Shown: piece by piece, positions 20,211 to 30,387 of the stretch
How positions within the stretch are numbered: the first letter of the stretch is position 1
How the letters are laid out: every line of letters begins with the position of its first letter
From: Chrysophaeum taylorii
Lineage: Eukaryota; Sar; Pelagophyceae; Pelagomonadales; Pelagomonadaceae
Assembly (NCBI GenBank): GCA_029834535.1
Contig: JAQMWT010000352.1
Span: forward strand, 1 to 33,173
Length of the DNA stretch: 33,173 bases
Direction: 5' to 3'
Translations under genes and position numbers: made by a program
Notes under the pieces: generated by a model
What the model saw: the letters and a program-made list of their open reading frames with translations, nothing else
Told to the model about the DNA's origin: nothing
Databases searched by the model: none

Positions 20211-21224
20211 AACTAACTTACTAAATAGAAGCCAGCCCAATGCATGGGGCGTAGGCTAATCCCAGCGCCATGGTGCGTGGGATAAGGGTCACTGGGCGAT
20301 GAGACGGGGGGGTGTAGAAAGGGGGATTGAGGACAAGTTGATTTTTTGTCGCCAGTTGTCACGGTTTTGAGCGAGGGAGTAACAGGTCGCCGTGAGAATG
20401 TTGGATTTGCGAAGTGCCTTGAGACCACGGCCGTACGTGAATTGTGGTGTCCCGAGGGGGCGTTTGGAGGCGCACCAGGAGGTGAGCATTTTCCATGGGA
20501 GCCGATGCGAGGGCATGCGGGCAACGTGGTTTGCCCAGCGAAGTTGTCGGCGCGAGGTGTAGACGACGATAGTCTCCAGGCCGAGGCGCCGGAGGAGGGT
20601 TGAGGTTTTGATATGATGTTGCCAGGTCTGGCGACGTGTAACGCGGCACATCGCGCGTGCGCACTGTGCGTGAAAGCATCGTAGACGATTGTAGACAACC
20701 TCGATTAGGCACCATGATTCCGCACCGTCAAGGAGGATGGCGAGGGCAAGACAGACGTAGACAGTTCGTTTGGCTCGGGCAGAAACGAATTTCGAGGCAA
20801 AAAAGTAGTGACGGAGCGCACCGAAGGCCGCTGCCGCCTTCTTTAGACGAGAGTCTACGTAGTCACTGCAGTTGCGAGAGAGTACAGAGCCCAGGCATTT
20901 GAATGTCGCCACCACGGGGATATGACGGCCGTCACCTACGTCTAAGTCGGAGAGGTCGGCACCATCGTTGGTTGTCGGGTCATTGTAGAGAAGGCCTGGC
21001 TTGGCAACAAACAGTATCTCGGATTACGACTCTTTCCCTACTTGGCGGTGGTCCGTGTGGACTTCCATACTCCACCTGACAAAGTGCAGGATGAGACGGG
21101 GTGTCTCGTCATTCACAGCATGACGATCGGGAAACGGGGACGCCGCATCATCTGCGTACGCTGACCCTTCGAGTGCGACTTCCTCAGCGCCGCGTTTTAC
21201 GTTGGAGCGACTGTTGTGACCCAA
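20211..21224 (-). mobile_element. LINE (non-LTR retrotransposon), 3' half with reverse transcriptase end
   Basis: On the minus strand the reverse transcriptase active site AYADD is at about 21147-21161, followed by the fingers/thumb and C-terminal blocks FKCLGSVLS, AFGALR, AILLDGAESWCL, RAMCRVTR and RRQLRWANHVARMP, a pattern typical of RTE-like and related LINEs. One TAA at about 21024 interrupts the frame, which otherwise runs to 20289. The sequence ends near 20211 with TTTAGTAAGTTAGTTA, a TTAG-type tail. The endonuclease and the first part of the reverse transcriptase are missing, as in common 5'-truncated insertions. Clade assignment is tentative. Confidence 0.82.
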
Positions 21225-22113
21225 CTTGTGCGCCGCACTAAGGCCAATTTAGGGTAAAGATTTGTGCACGGTGCGAGAATCCAAACTGAGTGGGTCTTTT
21301 GAGTTATATGTGCCTGCACGTCCTCCAAGGACGCCGTGGGCACAGTCCACAGAGCCAACGACAGTGGTTGATTGACATACATGGTGGGTGCTTCCCTGGA
21401 CGCGCTTAATCAGCTCTTGGGGTCGCGGGCGAGGTTGTCGGCCTCGGTGTCGGTCCAGGGGGTGACGACGATTGCGGCGGGGGAGCCCGCGACGATGGGC
21501 CCATCGCTCGAAGGAGAGCAAGACTTGTGAGGTAGAGTTTGTTCTACTCGGGGTGCATTATATCACCGCGTGAGGCTTGAGCAACTCGAGCAGCGCGGGG
21601 ACGTTCGGGCGCCCTGCTGACCGCTTTTTTGAGGGGCGCGGTCTTATCGCGCGACACGTTGCGGACATCGAGCTCGGCCCGGACTTCGGCGGTGTTGCTG
21701 AACCAGATGAACGGGTAATCGTTTGTGAGGTTCGGCGAGACGACGGACTCATCGGTCGGCACCGGGAGATTCTCGAGCCTTTCGCGGCGGCGACCGCTTG
21801 GGCGGTCGGACCAAGCTTGTCGGATCGAACTCGGCGGCGACTCGTTCTGCTCGAAGCTTTCGCTTCGCCGTCGGCGCGGGTTCGGTTGTGGCGTCCGCAC
21901 TCGACAACTTGGGTAGTGACTCGACGAACGCGGCAGCAGTGGCGGGGCGGCGATGCACTTCACCGAGATACTGGTTTGAAGCCTGCTGGGAATCTCGGAA
22001 GCGGTAGTTGTACAGCAGCGGTGGTGGTGCTGTGAGGTCAACAGTATCGTCGTCCCGCCGCTGCCATTTGCCAACGTGGCCCAATATTAGAGATAGAAAA
22101 TTCTATTTTGGGC
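21225..22113. other. Unassigned region between LINE and gypsy element, possible decayed coding sequence
   Basis: GC-rich sequence in which minus-strand frames stay open for 110-176 codons (21749-22084 and 21544-22074), with an apparent frame change near 21760. The predicted products are rich in Ala, Arg, Pro and Ser and match nothing I recognise. They could be the remains of a gag-like gene or chance openness of GC-rich DNA. Confidence 0.3.
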
Positions 22114-22331
22114 TATGGCGGCACAGAAAGACCACTCCCGACCCCCGGGTGACAAAGGGGGTACTCACCGACTCGTCCTAAACCTCACCGAACGAGGAAA
22201 ACACGGACTCGGGGTCGGATATGCTCGCCACACACCTTGCTCACGCTCACCAAGCCTCTCAACAAGATGGAGAGATGGTATATGATAGCAAGAATGCTAC
22301 AAGAATACTGCAAGAATGCTTCTCACAAGGG
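22114..22331 (-). repeat. 3' LTR of gypsy-like element
   Basis: Direct repeat of 32190-32413. On the minus strand it can be read as TGTGAG...GCCGCCA, starting TG and ending CA. The polyprotein reading frame runs on into it and stops at 22297. It lacks the extra GCTCAC unit present in the 5' LTR. Confidence 0.8.
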
Positions 22332-22965
22332 CCTTGGCTGAATGAGCATCTCGAGAACGAATCTTCTTGTAGACACGTTCAACGACAGGTTCGGGAACGC
22401 GTCCACTACGCAAAGTGGACTTAGGAATCAGCACATCGATCTCATGCGGGGCGAAGTCGGTGACACAAGGAGTGGTACTGTTGTTGACCTTGGACTTGTC
22501 GGTGAAACTGCGACCGTCCACGTCCTTGTATTCCGGCTTAAGCTTACGAGTAGAGAGATGTGAGGTAGGCTTGTAATAAGAAACCTTGTCATGGGGACCA
22601 AGATCAGCATAAAAATGCAGAGCGACTCGATCATTCACAAAATCAAACGGTTCATAAACCTCAGCGACGTAAATCTTCTTTCGCCAATCGGACCGTTTGT
22701 TATCTGGAATCCGAAAGATAACGAACTTGCCGTGCTTGTAATCATCCCGAAAGGTCTCCTTGGGTTTGGGCACAGCTCGATCGACCACTGGAGAAACCAT
22801 CACAGGGGTGATCTGACTGACATGAACACAACGGCGTTCAGGAGGAGAATCAAGAGACTCAATCCTGTAGGTGACCGGAGACAAGCGTTCCATAACGAAT
22901 GGACAGCGCCATTCCGGTCGAAGCTTGTTCTGAAGAAAAGGGATGTAGAGCAAAACATGTGGACC
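22297..22965 (-). pseudogene. Integrase C-terminal domain and extension (gypsy-like element)
   Basis: In frame with the integrase core after a single TAA at about 22974, the sequence KLRPEWRCPFVMERLSPVTY and VHVSQITP (about 22925-22800) is the GPY/F-type C-terminal module of gypsy integrases. About 120 more residues follow, including KFVIFRIPD and IYVAEVYEPFDFVNDRVALH (about 22740-22610), which looks like a small beta-barrel (Tudor/chromo-like) fold such as those that direct integration, but I cannot assign it. The final 40 residues are coded across the LTR boundary. Confidence 0.7.
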
Positions 22966-24432
22966 TTATTCATACTCCACATCGACATGGTCCGCATTGT
23001 AAGCGAGACGTTGTTTACGAAGAGCCTTCTCGCGAGCTTCGTTCACCGTAGCGGTATAGAACTTCAACCTCTCGCGAGTCTCTGCCACAACATCGGAGCG
23101 AGTTTTCGGCAGGCGGCGGACATCAAGATCCATGATCGTATAATCTGTTGGCAATAGAGGCTGCCGGTTGAGACGAAGCATGAAAGGTGAGATCTGAGTT
23201 GCCGGAATAAACTTACGATTGTAGCAAAAAGCAATGTACTCCGCGAATTCGGGCCAGTCCGTGATCTTGCGGTTTTGAAGACACGCACGGAGGAAGGCCT
23301 TGATAAAGCGGTTGACCCTTTCCGCAGGATTAGCCTGAGCATGATGCGGAATCGTGGTACTATACCGAACATTGAAGACATGACAAAACTCTTCCATCAA
23401 CTTGTTGACGAACTCTTTCCTATTGTCGGTACGAATCCTCTGAGGCAGATAGCCTTTGAGTAATACATTCGCGACAAAAGACTTGAGGATTGACTCAGCA
23501 GTCTTATGGTGTAGTACGTCGAGAATCAAAAAATGAGAAAATGGATCAAAAAAGATGATCAGATATGTCTCGGGACCAGCACTGGGCAAATGTCCGAACA
23601 AATCCATACAAAGGACGGCGCAATCACCATCATACACCGGTTGCTGAAGAAGACCTGCTCTCTTTGGTTCAGGCGTACGAGCTTTCTTGCACACTATGCA
23701 ACCAGCAATATAAGCACCCACCTCATTAGACATGTGGGGCCACCAAAAACGTTCAAGTATCGACTGCACTGTACTTTGACGATCCATGTGACCACCATTG
23801 AGAGGTGCGTCATGGTACAATCGGATGATGCGCGTCCGTAAAGTTCGGGGTGCGACTATCATCGGGTGCAAGTCAGGTGCGGCACGGTAGAGAACTCCTT
23901 TCACCACTTGACGGCGATAATTGGCTCCGTACCGACGAAGAGAATGGCCCTGAGCCATGCGATAACGAATGTCCTCGCAAGTAGCATCAGTGATCTGCTC
24001 TTTGGCTATCTCTTCCAAAGTCAAATTATCCGGAATCTTGTCGATGTACTCTTGGTAATCATCTGCATAACGGAAAATACTAAGCTGGGTCTGCAGACGT
24101 TGCTTCTGACGTTGTCTCGTAGCATGAGACGTGACCAATTGCATCGGATCATCGAGATCCTCTCCTTCATCCTCTTCAGGTAACTCAGTCGTAACAAACG
24201 ACAGAATGACATGGCACCCAGGTAAAGGTACTCCTTCATCATCGACAGGGCGAGGAAGTTCTTGGCACACTAGATACGCGTGGTTCAAGGGTTCACCAAA
24301 CTCATCCGTCTCGATGACATGATCTATAGGATTGCGAGATAGACAGTCAGGGATACTCATTCCCGGCGACTTCCCTGGTTCGTAACCCAATTCAGGATCA
24401 CAATTGGCGAGCCGCATCGCCCATCGAGCCAA
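22966..24432 (-). pseudogene. Integrase, zinc finger and catalytic core (gypsy-like element)
   Basis: The open frame first covers the end of RNase H (ARWAMRLANCDPELGYEPG) and a linker, then the HHCC zinc finger (YHDAPLNGGH ... CIVCKKA) and the catalytic core with all three acidic residues visible in context: CMDLFGH, RTDNRKEF and NPAERVNRF. The core catalyses strand transfer of the cDNA. The frame is open for 488 codons, the best preserved part of the element, and ends at a TAA that replaces a sense codon before the C-terminal domain. Confidence 0.88.
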
Positions 24433-24732
24433 CTACCCAGACGAGTGCTTCGCCTTTCGTAAAAACGTCAAATTGCGATGATCCGTCTCAAGGATCGTCT
24501 TGTGACCTTCAATATAAGAGCGAACATGCTCAAGAGAAAGAATAACTGCCAGTAGCACTAGCCGGCGGGGCTCATAGTTCCGCATCTCTTTCGGCACAGC
24601 TCGGCTCCAGTACTCTATCACTCCTTCCTCTCGTGTCACCTTGCCGGTTTCGTCCTTGACTTCCACGAGCTGAAAAAGATACGCGCCCAGACCATCCTTG
24701 GAAGCATCCGAGCGGATCTGAAAAGGAAGATC
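24433..24732 (-). pseudogene. RNase H domain (gypsy-like element)
   Basis: RNase H removes the RNA strand during reverse transcription. DASKDGLGAYL (near 24690) supplies the first catalytic Asp, IEYWSRAVPKEMRNYEP follows, and TDHRNLTFL (near 24475) the last acidic block. It is bounded by a TAA near 24734 and a TAG at 24433-24435, both in the frame shared with reverse transcriptase and integrase. Confidence 0.85.
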
Positions 24733-25345
24733 TTAGTCAGGATGATAAACTCCGCGAGAGTCCACCAAAGCTTCGATGATCGTGTCCCATGCCTTTTGGC
24801 ACTCAGGCGTCCACTCAAACTTAACGCCTTCAAGACACAATCGCCTCAGCGGCTCCACCATCTTCGAGTAATTCTTCACATATCGGCGGCAATAGTTGCT
24901 CATGCCGATGAAAGATCGAATCTGGGTCTTCGGGGACGTGTTAGGCAACGTACCGGGAATCGGCATCTGTTGCAACGCTTCTAACGTCTTGGGATTCGGC
25001 TTCAAGCCCTCCGGAGTCGAAATGTGTCCCAAAAACTCGATTTCATCCTTGAGGAGGTGGAACTTCGAAGTTTGTCCACTATATCCTCGCTGCGCTAGAT
25101 GGCACAGCACTTCAATCAAAACTTGTAAATGTCGGTGGAGTTCATCCGATCCCATCATAATATCGTCGACGAACGCGACCAAGTCCTTATACATCCATGT
25201 GGACAAATCGCTAGCCATCTGCTTATAAAAGAGAGCTCCTGCTGTTTTTACTCCCAGAGGCAAGCGCAAGAAACTATGGGCTCCAAGTGGACTAACCATC
25301 GTAACGGCGTCCTGAGCGGCGGCGTCCAAACGTAGGTTATGATAA

Positions 25346-25716
25346 CTAACTAACTAACTAACTAACTTCAGACCTCTCCCGAGCATGGGAGCCAGGCCGG
25401 ACCGACAGGAGCCAGTCCGGAATCACGGGCCTGTAGACGAGGGGCGCCGAAAGGTGGGTCGGCGGAGAGTGATCATCAAGCTTGTCGCCATGCGACGAGG
25501 AGACCGCGATGTGACTGACAACCAACTCGTCGATAACCTTCCGTCTGCGCCCCCCGGCCATACCCCGTCCCACTGCGAACGTTCCGGCTGCCAACCGGCC
25601 CGCCCGAGAGGCGAATAGGTGCCAACCTACGCCGGGAGGGCGGATGCCCTCGCGAGGCTCAGGATTCATGAGGCACCGTCCTCCATCGCAACCATGCGGT
25701 CGGCGATCAGGGTAAG
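25346..25716 (-). mobile_element. SINE-like (or 5'-truncated LINE) insertion with TTAG tail
   Basis: Bounded by the perfect 11-bp duplication GGTTATGATAA at 25335-25345 and 25717-25727, this 371-bp element lies inside the reverse transcriptase. On the minus strand it ends in GAGGTCTGAAG followed by about five TTAG units. Its last 53 bp occur again, inverted, at 30335-30387. No tRNA-like A or B box could be recognised and no reading frame has a family, so SINE or the 3' end of a LINE are both possible. The LINE at 20211-21224 has a TTAG-type tail too. Confidence 0.85.
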
Positions 25717-26454
25717 GGTTATGATAATCCCATCGAATATCAATGCACGTCCGCCAACGGCGCATGGCAAGAAAAGCCAAAGCATCATCTTGAAGAATAT
25801 TCGGCCTACTGTCATTGACCAGCTGATCATTGAGCTGACGCAAGTCAACTGCAGCACGAAAAGCATTCGACGTCCCGGCCTCTGCTCCCTTCTTAGGCCG
25901 CATCAATGCAGGGAATCCCCACGGAGAGTTCGCCGGTCGGATGACTCTATCGCGACACCACTCAGCGATCTGCTTTCTGAGACACTCGAGCTTTGCTGGC
26001 GTCAACCTATAAGGCGTCATCTTGATCGGTCGTGGGTTTGCGTTTTTAAATCGTAGAGAAACCGTTGGCGAGTCCACGGGTCTCATAATCGGATCAAAAA
26101 AGACCCACGCGTATTGCACGCAGTGGCTCAACATCATCTTCGCATCCTCATCCAGATGCGGGTTGTCGGGAATTCCCAGTTCTCGAACAACCTTTTCGAC
26201 TTCTTCCTTCGTCGGAGTTACGACTTTCATCGCCTCATTGTCCTTGACGTGCTCCGGAGTCTGCGGTAACGGTACACCGTCCGCGTCGCGCGGCGCATCC
26301 TTCCATGGCACATCGAACTTTTCTTCATATTCGAACCTCACCTCAGGGTGGCTCTTATTGATCTTTTCGCCTTTGACGCGCACAATCGGCTCGCTCCTTA
26401 CTTTCGGCTCCTGTTCAGGTTCAGGATCCCGTGGAACGTTTACTTTTGATTGTC

Positions 26455-26475
26455 GGGGGGGGGGGGGGGGGGGGG
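26455..26475. repeat. G homopolymer of 21 bases
   Basis: A run of 21 G on the plus strand encodes a proline run on the minus strand, between methyltransferase and reverse transcriptase. The reading frame that looks natural before it differs from that after it, so its length has probably slipped. Long G runs are also prone to sequencing error. Confidence 0.9.
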
Positions 26476-26613
26476 AGCAGAAAAAGCATGAGCCGTCCCC
26501 GGCGCATCTGTTGGAAGCGGAAGCATAGGGACTTCTGGCGGTTCCCATTCAGTGGGATCCTGGAGATCAACTTTTGACACCCACTTAACGACACGAGTAC
26601 GCGTATTTGACAG

Positions 26614-26659
26614 CGGAATCTGTACGTGACGAAGGGCGGAATCTGTACGTGACGAAGGG
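26614..26659. repeat. 23-bp tandem duplication causing a frameshift
   Basis: CGGAATCTGTACGTGACGAA with three more bases occurs at 26614-26636 and again at 26637-26659. Its length is not a multiple of three. With one copy the frame upstream (methyltransferase end) passes directly into the acidic linker before the reverse transcriptase, so the duplication is a later inactivating mutation. Confidence 0.9.
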
Positions 26660-27836
26660 TGGTGTCGGAAATTCGCAAATACTGCTCAAAGGGTCGATCT
26701 GTCGGGCTCAACGCGGTCGGCAGGACTTCGCCACTTAGGCGGAAACCTTTGGACACGGAGTTGTGCAGACCGACTGCTAAAATCGCAAGAGTGTCTGGAG
26801 GGACGACAGACACTAAATGTTTGAACGAATCTGTCTTAGACAAGCTAGCCCAATCATGATCCAGCGGCATCGTGAGCAACTCGGCCGTCATCTCGAGAGT
26901 CAAAGGCTGAGTGTCCGAGCGATGCGGTCCCAAACGAAGAGGAACTTGCGTAACGGTGTAAGCCGTATCTGTTGCTTCTCGGGACGAGCCGAGATTATTC
27001 AGCTGGAGCAGGTGGCGTTCATGAGCGTAACCTAAAGCTGCAGCAAATTTTTGTTGCATATTCGCTCATGTCTTCGGAGCCTCTTGCAAGTGCAGTGGGT
27101 GACTGGAAACCAACAATCGCACGCGAGAGCTCATCAAAGTGGGCGTGATATCATGAAAATTGACGACGTATACGTAAGGGTGTAAGCGCGCTATATAAGA
27201 AATAATGGCCGCCTCCTGTTCAATCAGCCACATCATGAAGCCAGCCATTTTGCACAGCTTCGTCGTCCAATTAGTGGCCGTAACTCCCCTGCCAACATCT
27301 CTGGATGTCAAGTTGCAGAGTGCTGAATGAACGCAGGGTGGAGACGCCATACACATCGACGATGACCATTCCGCTTCAGGCAAATAAGCCTTGATCAATC
27401 GGAGGGTCGAGTCATATCGTCCGCAGAGCGTGAGCTGAACCACAGGTATCTTCGGAGAATTCTTCTGATGAATCTTGTTGGCAGCTGTTGAGGAGCCGAG
27501 AGCAAGGACGACTCGAAATGACGTCACGCACAACTCATTCGCTCGTTGCAGTCCTAAAGTACTTCCTCCGGCGCCGCTAAAGAGCATCACGACCCTGCGA
27601 TACGTGATCACCCAGTGGACTTTTTAAAACCTTCGGCGAATCTCGCCTTCTGTAACTTCTCGACATTTCTTTTCCTCCTCGTCGGTTCGTCGGTCGAAAT
27701 CGTCGTTACCGAGCGATTCTTGACGAGAATTCTTATTCTTATCGGCAGAAGGAGATGCCTTCTGCACCGAGCTCAAAAGCATCGGTTCGGGAGCCGTATC
27801 GCCTTGAGTCAGATGGCTTGCGACCGAAACAGTGAA
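26660..27836 (-). pseudogene. C5 cytosine DNA methyltransferase domain inside gypsy-like polyprotein
   Basis: In the same frame as the protease, after a charged linker, lies a compact C5 methyltransferase: motif I LFSGAGGSTLGLQRA (about 27584-27540); motif IV MASPPCVHSALCN with the catalytic Cys codon at 27333-27335; motif VI IEQ; motif VIII SSRVRLLVSS (about 27131-27102); motif IX QPLTLEMTAELL (about 26909-26874); motif X SVVPPDTLAILAVGL (about 26810-26766). The Glu of motif II appears replaced (LALGSS). Three stops (27837, about 27624, 27066) interrupt an otherwise single frame. Only about 40 residues separate motif VIII from IX, so there is almost no target-recognition region. It would methylate cytosine, perhaps on the element's own DNA. 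Confidence 0.85.
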
Positions 27837-29436
27837 TTATAGGTTAGCCTTGTCAGATTCGGCTTCACCATCCTTCGTTAAATCGTCGACCGTTTCAACA
27901 TTCAGCTCGTCATCAAAAAGAAAAATATCGCTCAAAGCGAGAACTTCACCTTGAGTAATCACGGTCGGCACATCCTGGGTAGAGGAGATCGCCACTCGCG
28001 CTGCGAACTTATCATGATCCTCAGGAGAAGAACACATTCCATCGACTACCCCAAGTTGCTCGTATCCAGAAGACGTAGCAACGAAAACTTTCCCGGTTTC
28101 CATGGGCTCTGACAGAGCGACTGGCACGCAGTAAGTGCGCCCAGGCTCGACCTTCATCGTGCGCGCAGCGTAGGCTATCACTTCATAGGCATCGCTGTTC
28201 GAACTTTGAGAAGGCGTAACTGGAGGGACTCCCCAAGTCGTCGAAGCTCCCGCTCGTTTCGGCGGTGGACGCTGGAGGTCTTCAATCTTGCACAAGCGAG
28301 CGTAGACTCGGTTCTCAACTGTGCTCAGGCTCTTTTGCATCGCATGGTGCTGTTGCCCATAAACCTGAACTACAACGGGGCTGCGCTCGTCATAAGTTGT
28401 TCTGAACGTCAAAATCGGAGAATCGACTCGTCGATTCTGTACCTTTAACTTCTTGCGCCCATAAGCGACTTGTGTGCGGAGAAACGCAATGCGATTTCGC
28501 GGGTACACTATGGCTCCCAACACCCGAATATCGCGCGCTCCCAGCAGAAATAGGTGATTAGTATCGGCCACAATGGCAACCACTGGAACGGGCACGTCGT
28601 CCGCGAGCGCAATCCGCAATGCGACCCATTTGTGGATAGTCGTCTTATTCAATCCTGACCCGTACAGGGTGCGCTCGACCGGAAGATCACCTCGGTGAAG
28701 GATGATATTATCCTTCGTCACTTTTTCGACCATCCCACGACAAATATAGGAGACATCAGCCATTCCATACACGCCGAAATTCGTTGCGAACTTCGGCCCG
28801 TCTCGTCTGTAAATATGACCAACTATGAACGTAAGTGTACCAGGGTCCACACAACCGATAGTGATGAGGTCTTGCTCGATCTTTTCCCCATCGCTCGGCG
28901 AAAGTGCAGTGTGATGACATCGTATCTCCGGTTTCGCATCGCCCGGCATCTGCATCGTCACCGCTGCCATATCTGGCGTCCGACATCTCGCCTCTGAATC
29001 TATATTGGCGCTCGCCGCTTCGGCTGCTTCCTCATTCCCCAGTTTCGCAGGCAACAAATTTTGACACTTCTCAATCGGAGGCACATATACTTCCTCCTTT
29101 ATCTCCTCTGATAATTTTCGTTTCTCGTCCATCAAATCGGACATTCCCGTCAACTTCTCCTCCGTCGGCGCTGCTGTGGTCTGCTCTGCTGCGACCAAAA
29201 CTGTATCGGCTAAAACATCGGCTAAAATAGGCTCGGGGAGGGGGCGTAGGAAAAGAAGACGTCGTCCCCGACGTCAACTCAAAAGGTCTAACGTCATCAT
29301 CGGGAACTGCCCTGCAAGACATACACATTGAAGAATGGGGGGACACTGGAACCTGCGGCATGGGCTCGTCGGTCTCCGAGTCTGAGTCTTCCCAGTAGTG
29401 CGGAGAATCCAAAGTTGCATCTGATATTGCTTCCAC
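27837..29436 (-). pseudogene. Protease region and linkers (gypsy-like element)
   Basis: After the gag stop the frame continues to about 29250 and then changes to the frame that stays open for 453 codons (29198-27837). In it GMADVSYI (about 28770-28747) and LLGARDIRVLGAIVYPRNRIAF (about 28550-28487) correspond to the flanks of a retropepsin: the residues after the active site and the C-terminal hydrophobic-hydrophobic-Gly block. The Asp-Ser/Thr-Gly triplet expected just before ADVSYI is not there; Tyr-Gly-Met is read instead. The last 180 residues are an unassigned linker before the methyltransferase. Confidence 0.65.
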
Positions 29437-30334
29437 CTACGATGTAGAAGGCCACCGAACGATCCGAGCGTTGGTGGTATTTTGCTCCTGTTGCAAGCGA
29501 TGGCTGCTCGTCACAGCGCCATCGGCAACATCATCGGAGACTCGGGCGGGGCGCGCCGTCGGGTAAAAGACAACTCCCGACGATGGCGGCGCTTCGCATA
29601 GAGATTGGAACGCGAAAGTTGCGCTCGAATGTCCCGAACTATCCTGATATCGGCCTCCGTCATATTCGTCATCGCGCTGTCGATGACGTCTGCGCCGGCG
29701 CGAATTGCGACTAGAGCTCCGGCTATGGCGGCGACGGCGGGAGCTCGGGCTTGATTGAGGACTATTGGCCTTTCGATCAGGGCTCTTAGTTCGATGTCGG
29801 CGCGACGATCGTCTAGAAGGTGATCGTCCGTCTCGCTGTCGTGTAGAAGTCGACTTGCTATCCATGATGCCTCTGACCTTGCTCACCATGGTCGCCATTG
29901 TGGTTCCAAGCTCAGTGAGGGCCGTTTGGATTTCATTAGTAGGCTCCGATCCGCGCGTGGCGTTCGCATGAGATGCATCATCACGCTTCTCCCAATCGGA
30001 GCGCGATATGGGTTGCTTCTTATGTTTTCGAATGCGCTTCCACATCGCACAGTAATAACGGTCCGGATCGCGGTTGCAAACCACGCGATTTCCGTGTTCA
30101 TCTTCATCATGGGTGGACCAGAAGAATCCGCACTCCCTGCACCTCTTCTTGCACCACCAAGAAGGATCTCGTAAGATCAGCGGATCCGTATTCCCAGGCG
30201 GCTTATCCGCATCTTGCTTAGCTTGTTGATCGGAAGTCATAGCTCGACCTCCCCGCCCTCGCGGCGGTTTATTCGATTTCGGATTGGGAGGCCCTTGGTC
30301 CTTCTCCTCCTCCATCAACATTCGAAAGTCGTTC
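29437..30334 (-). pseudogene. gag C-terminal part, nucleocapsid-like (gypsy-like element)
   Basis: After the 46-bp duplication and SINE fragment, gag continues with KSNKPPRGRGG, a Cys/His cluster (CKKRCRECGFFWSTH ... CNRDPDRYYC, about 30160-30045) that could bind zinc, and a long Arg-Ser-rich stretch of nucleic-acid-binding character (about 29850-29690). It ends with TAG at 29437-29439, followed by G, in the same frame as 120 further codons. The Cys spacing is not that of a standard CCHC knuckle. Confidence 0.7.
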
Positions 30335-30387
30335 CGGCCTGGCTCCCATGCTCGGGCGAGGTCTGAAGTTAGTTAGTTAGTTAAGTT
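30335..30387 (+). mobile_element. SINE-like fragment with 46-bp target duplication
   Basis: These 53 bp match the 3' end of the element at 25346-25716 in the opposite orientation, including the TTAG tail. They are flanked by 30289-30334 and 30388-30433, a 46-bp direct repeat with one mismatch, which is gag sequence present once in an uninterrupted gene. This is a strongly 5'-truncated insertion by target-primed reverse transcription. Confidence 0.88.

Larger units (their letters stand above)
24736..26649 (-). pseudogene. Reverse transcriptase (gypsy-like element), split by a SINE-like insertion
   Basis: The N-terminal part (26548-25728) contains the conserved block from RPIKMTPYRLTP through RVIRPANSPWGFP to VDLRQLND and the first catalytic Asp in TCIDIRWDYHN. 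A 371-bp insertion with an 11-bp target duplication follows. The second part (25334-24736) has the active site AFVDDIMMGS (FVDD at about 25162-25173), KFHLLKDEIEFLGH and the thumb block FIGMSNYCRRYVKNYS. Frame changes are caused by a G homopolymer at 26455-26475, a 23-bp duplication at 26614-26659 and the insertion itself. An acidic, proline-rich linker of about 100 residues links it to the methyltransferase. Confidence 0.88.

Noticed and set aside
21577..22035. Plus-strand open frame of 152 codons
   Set aside because: GC-rich DNA is open on both strands here; no domain or neighbour supports it.
25337..30387. Inverted repeats at 25346 and 30335 as ends of a 5-kb DNA transposon
   Set aside because: Each is flanked by its own target duplication and both end in TTAG tails, so they are two independent SINE-like insertions in opposite orientation.
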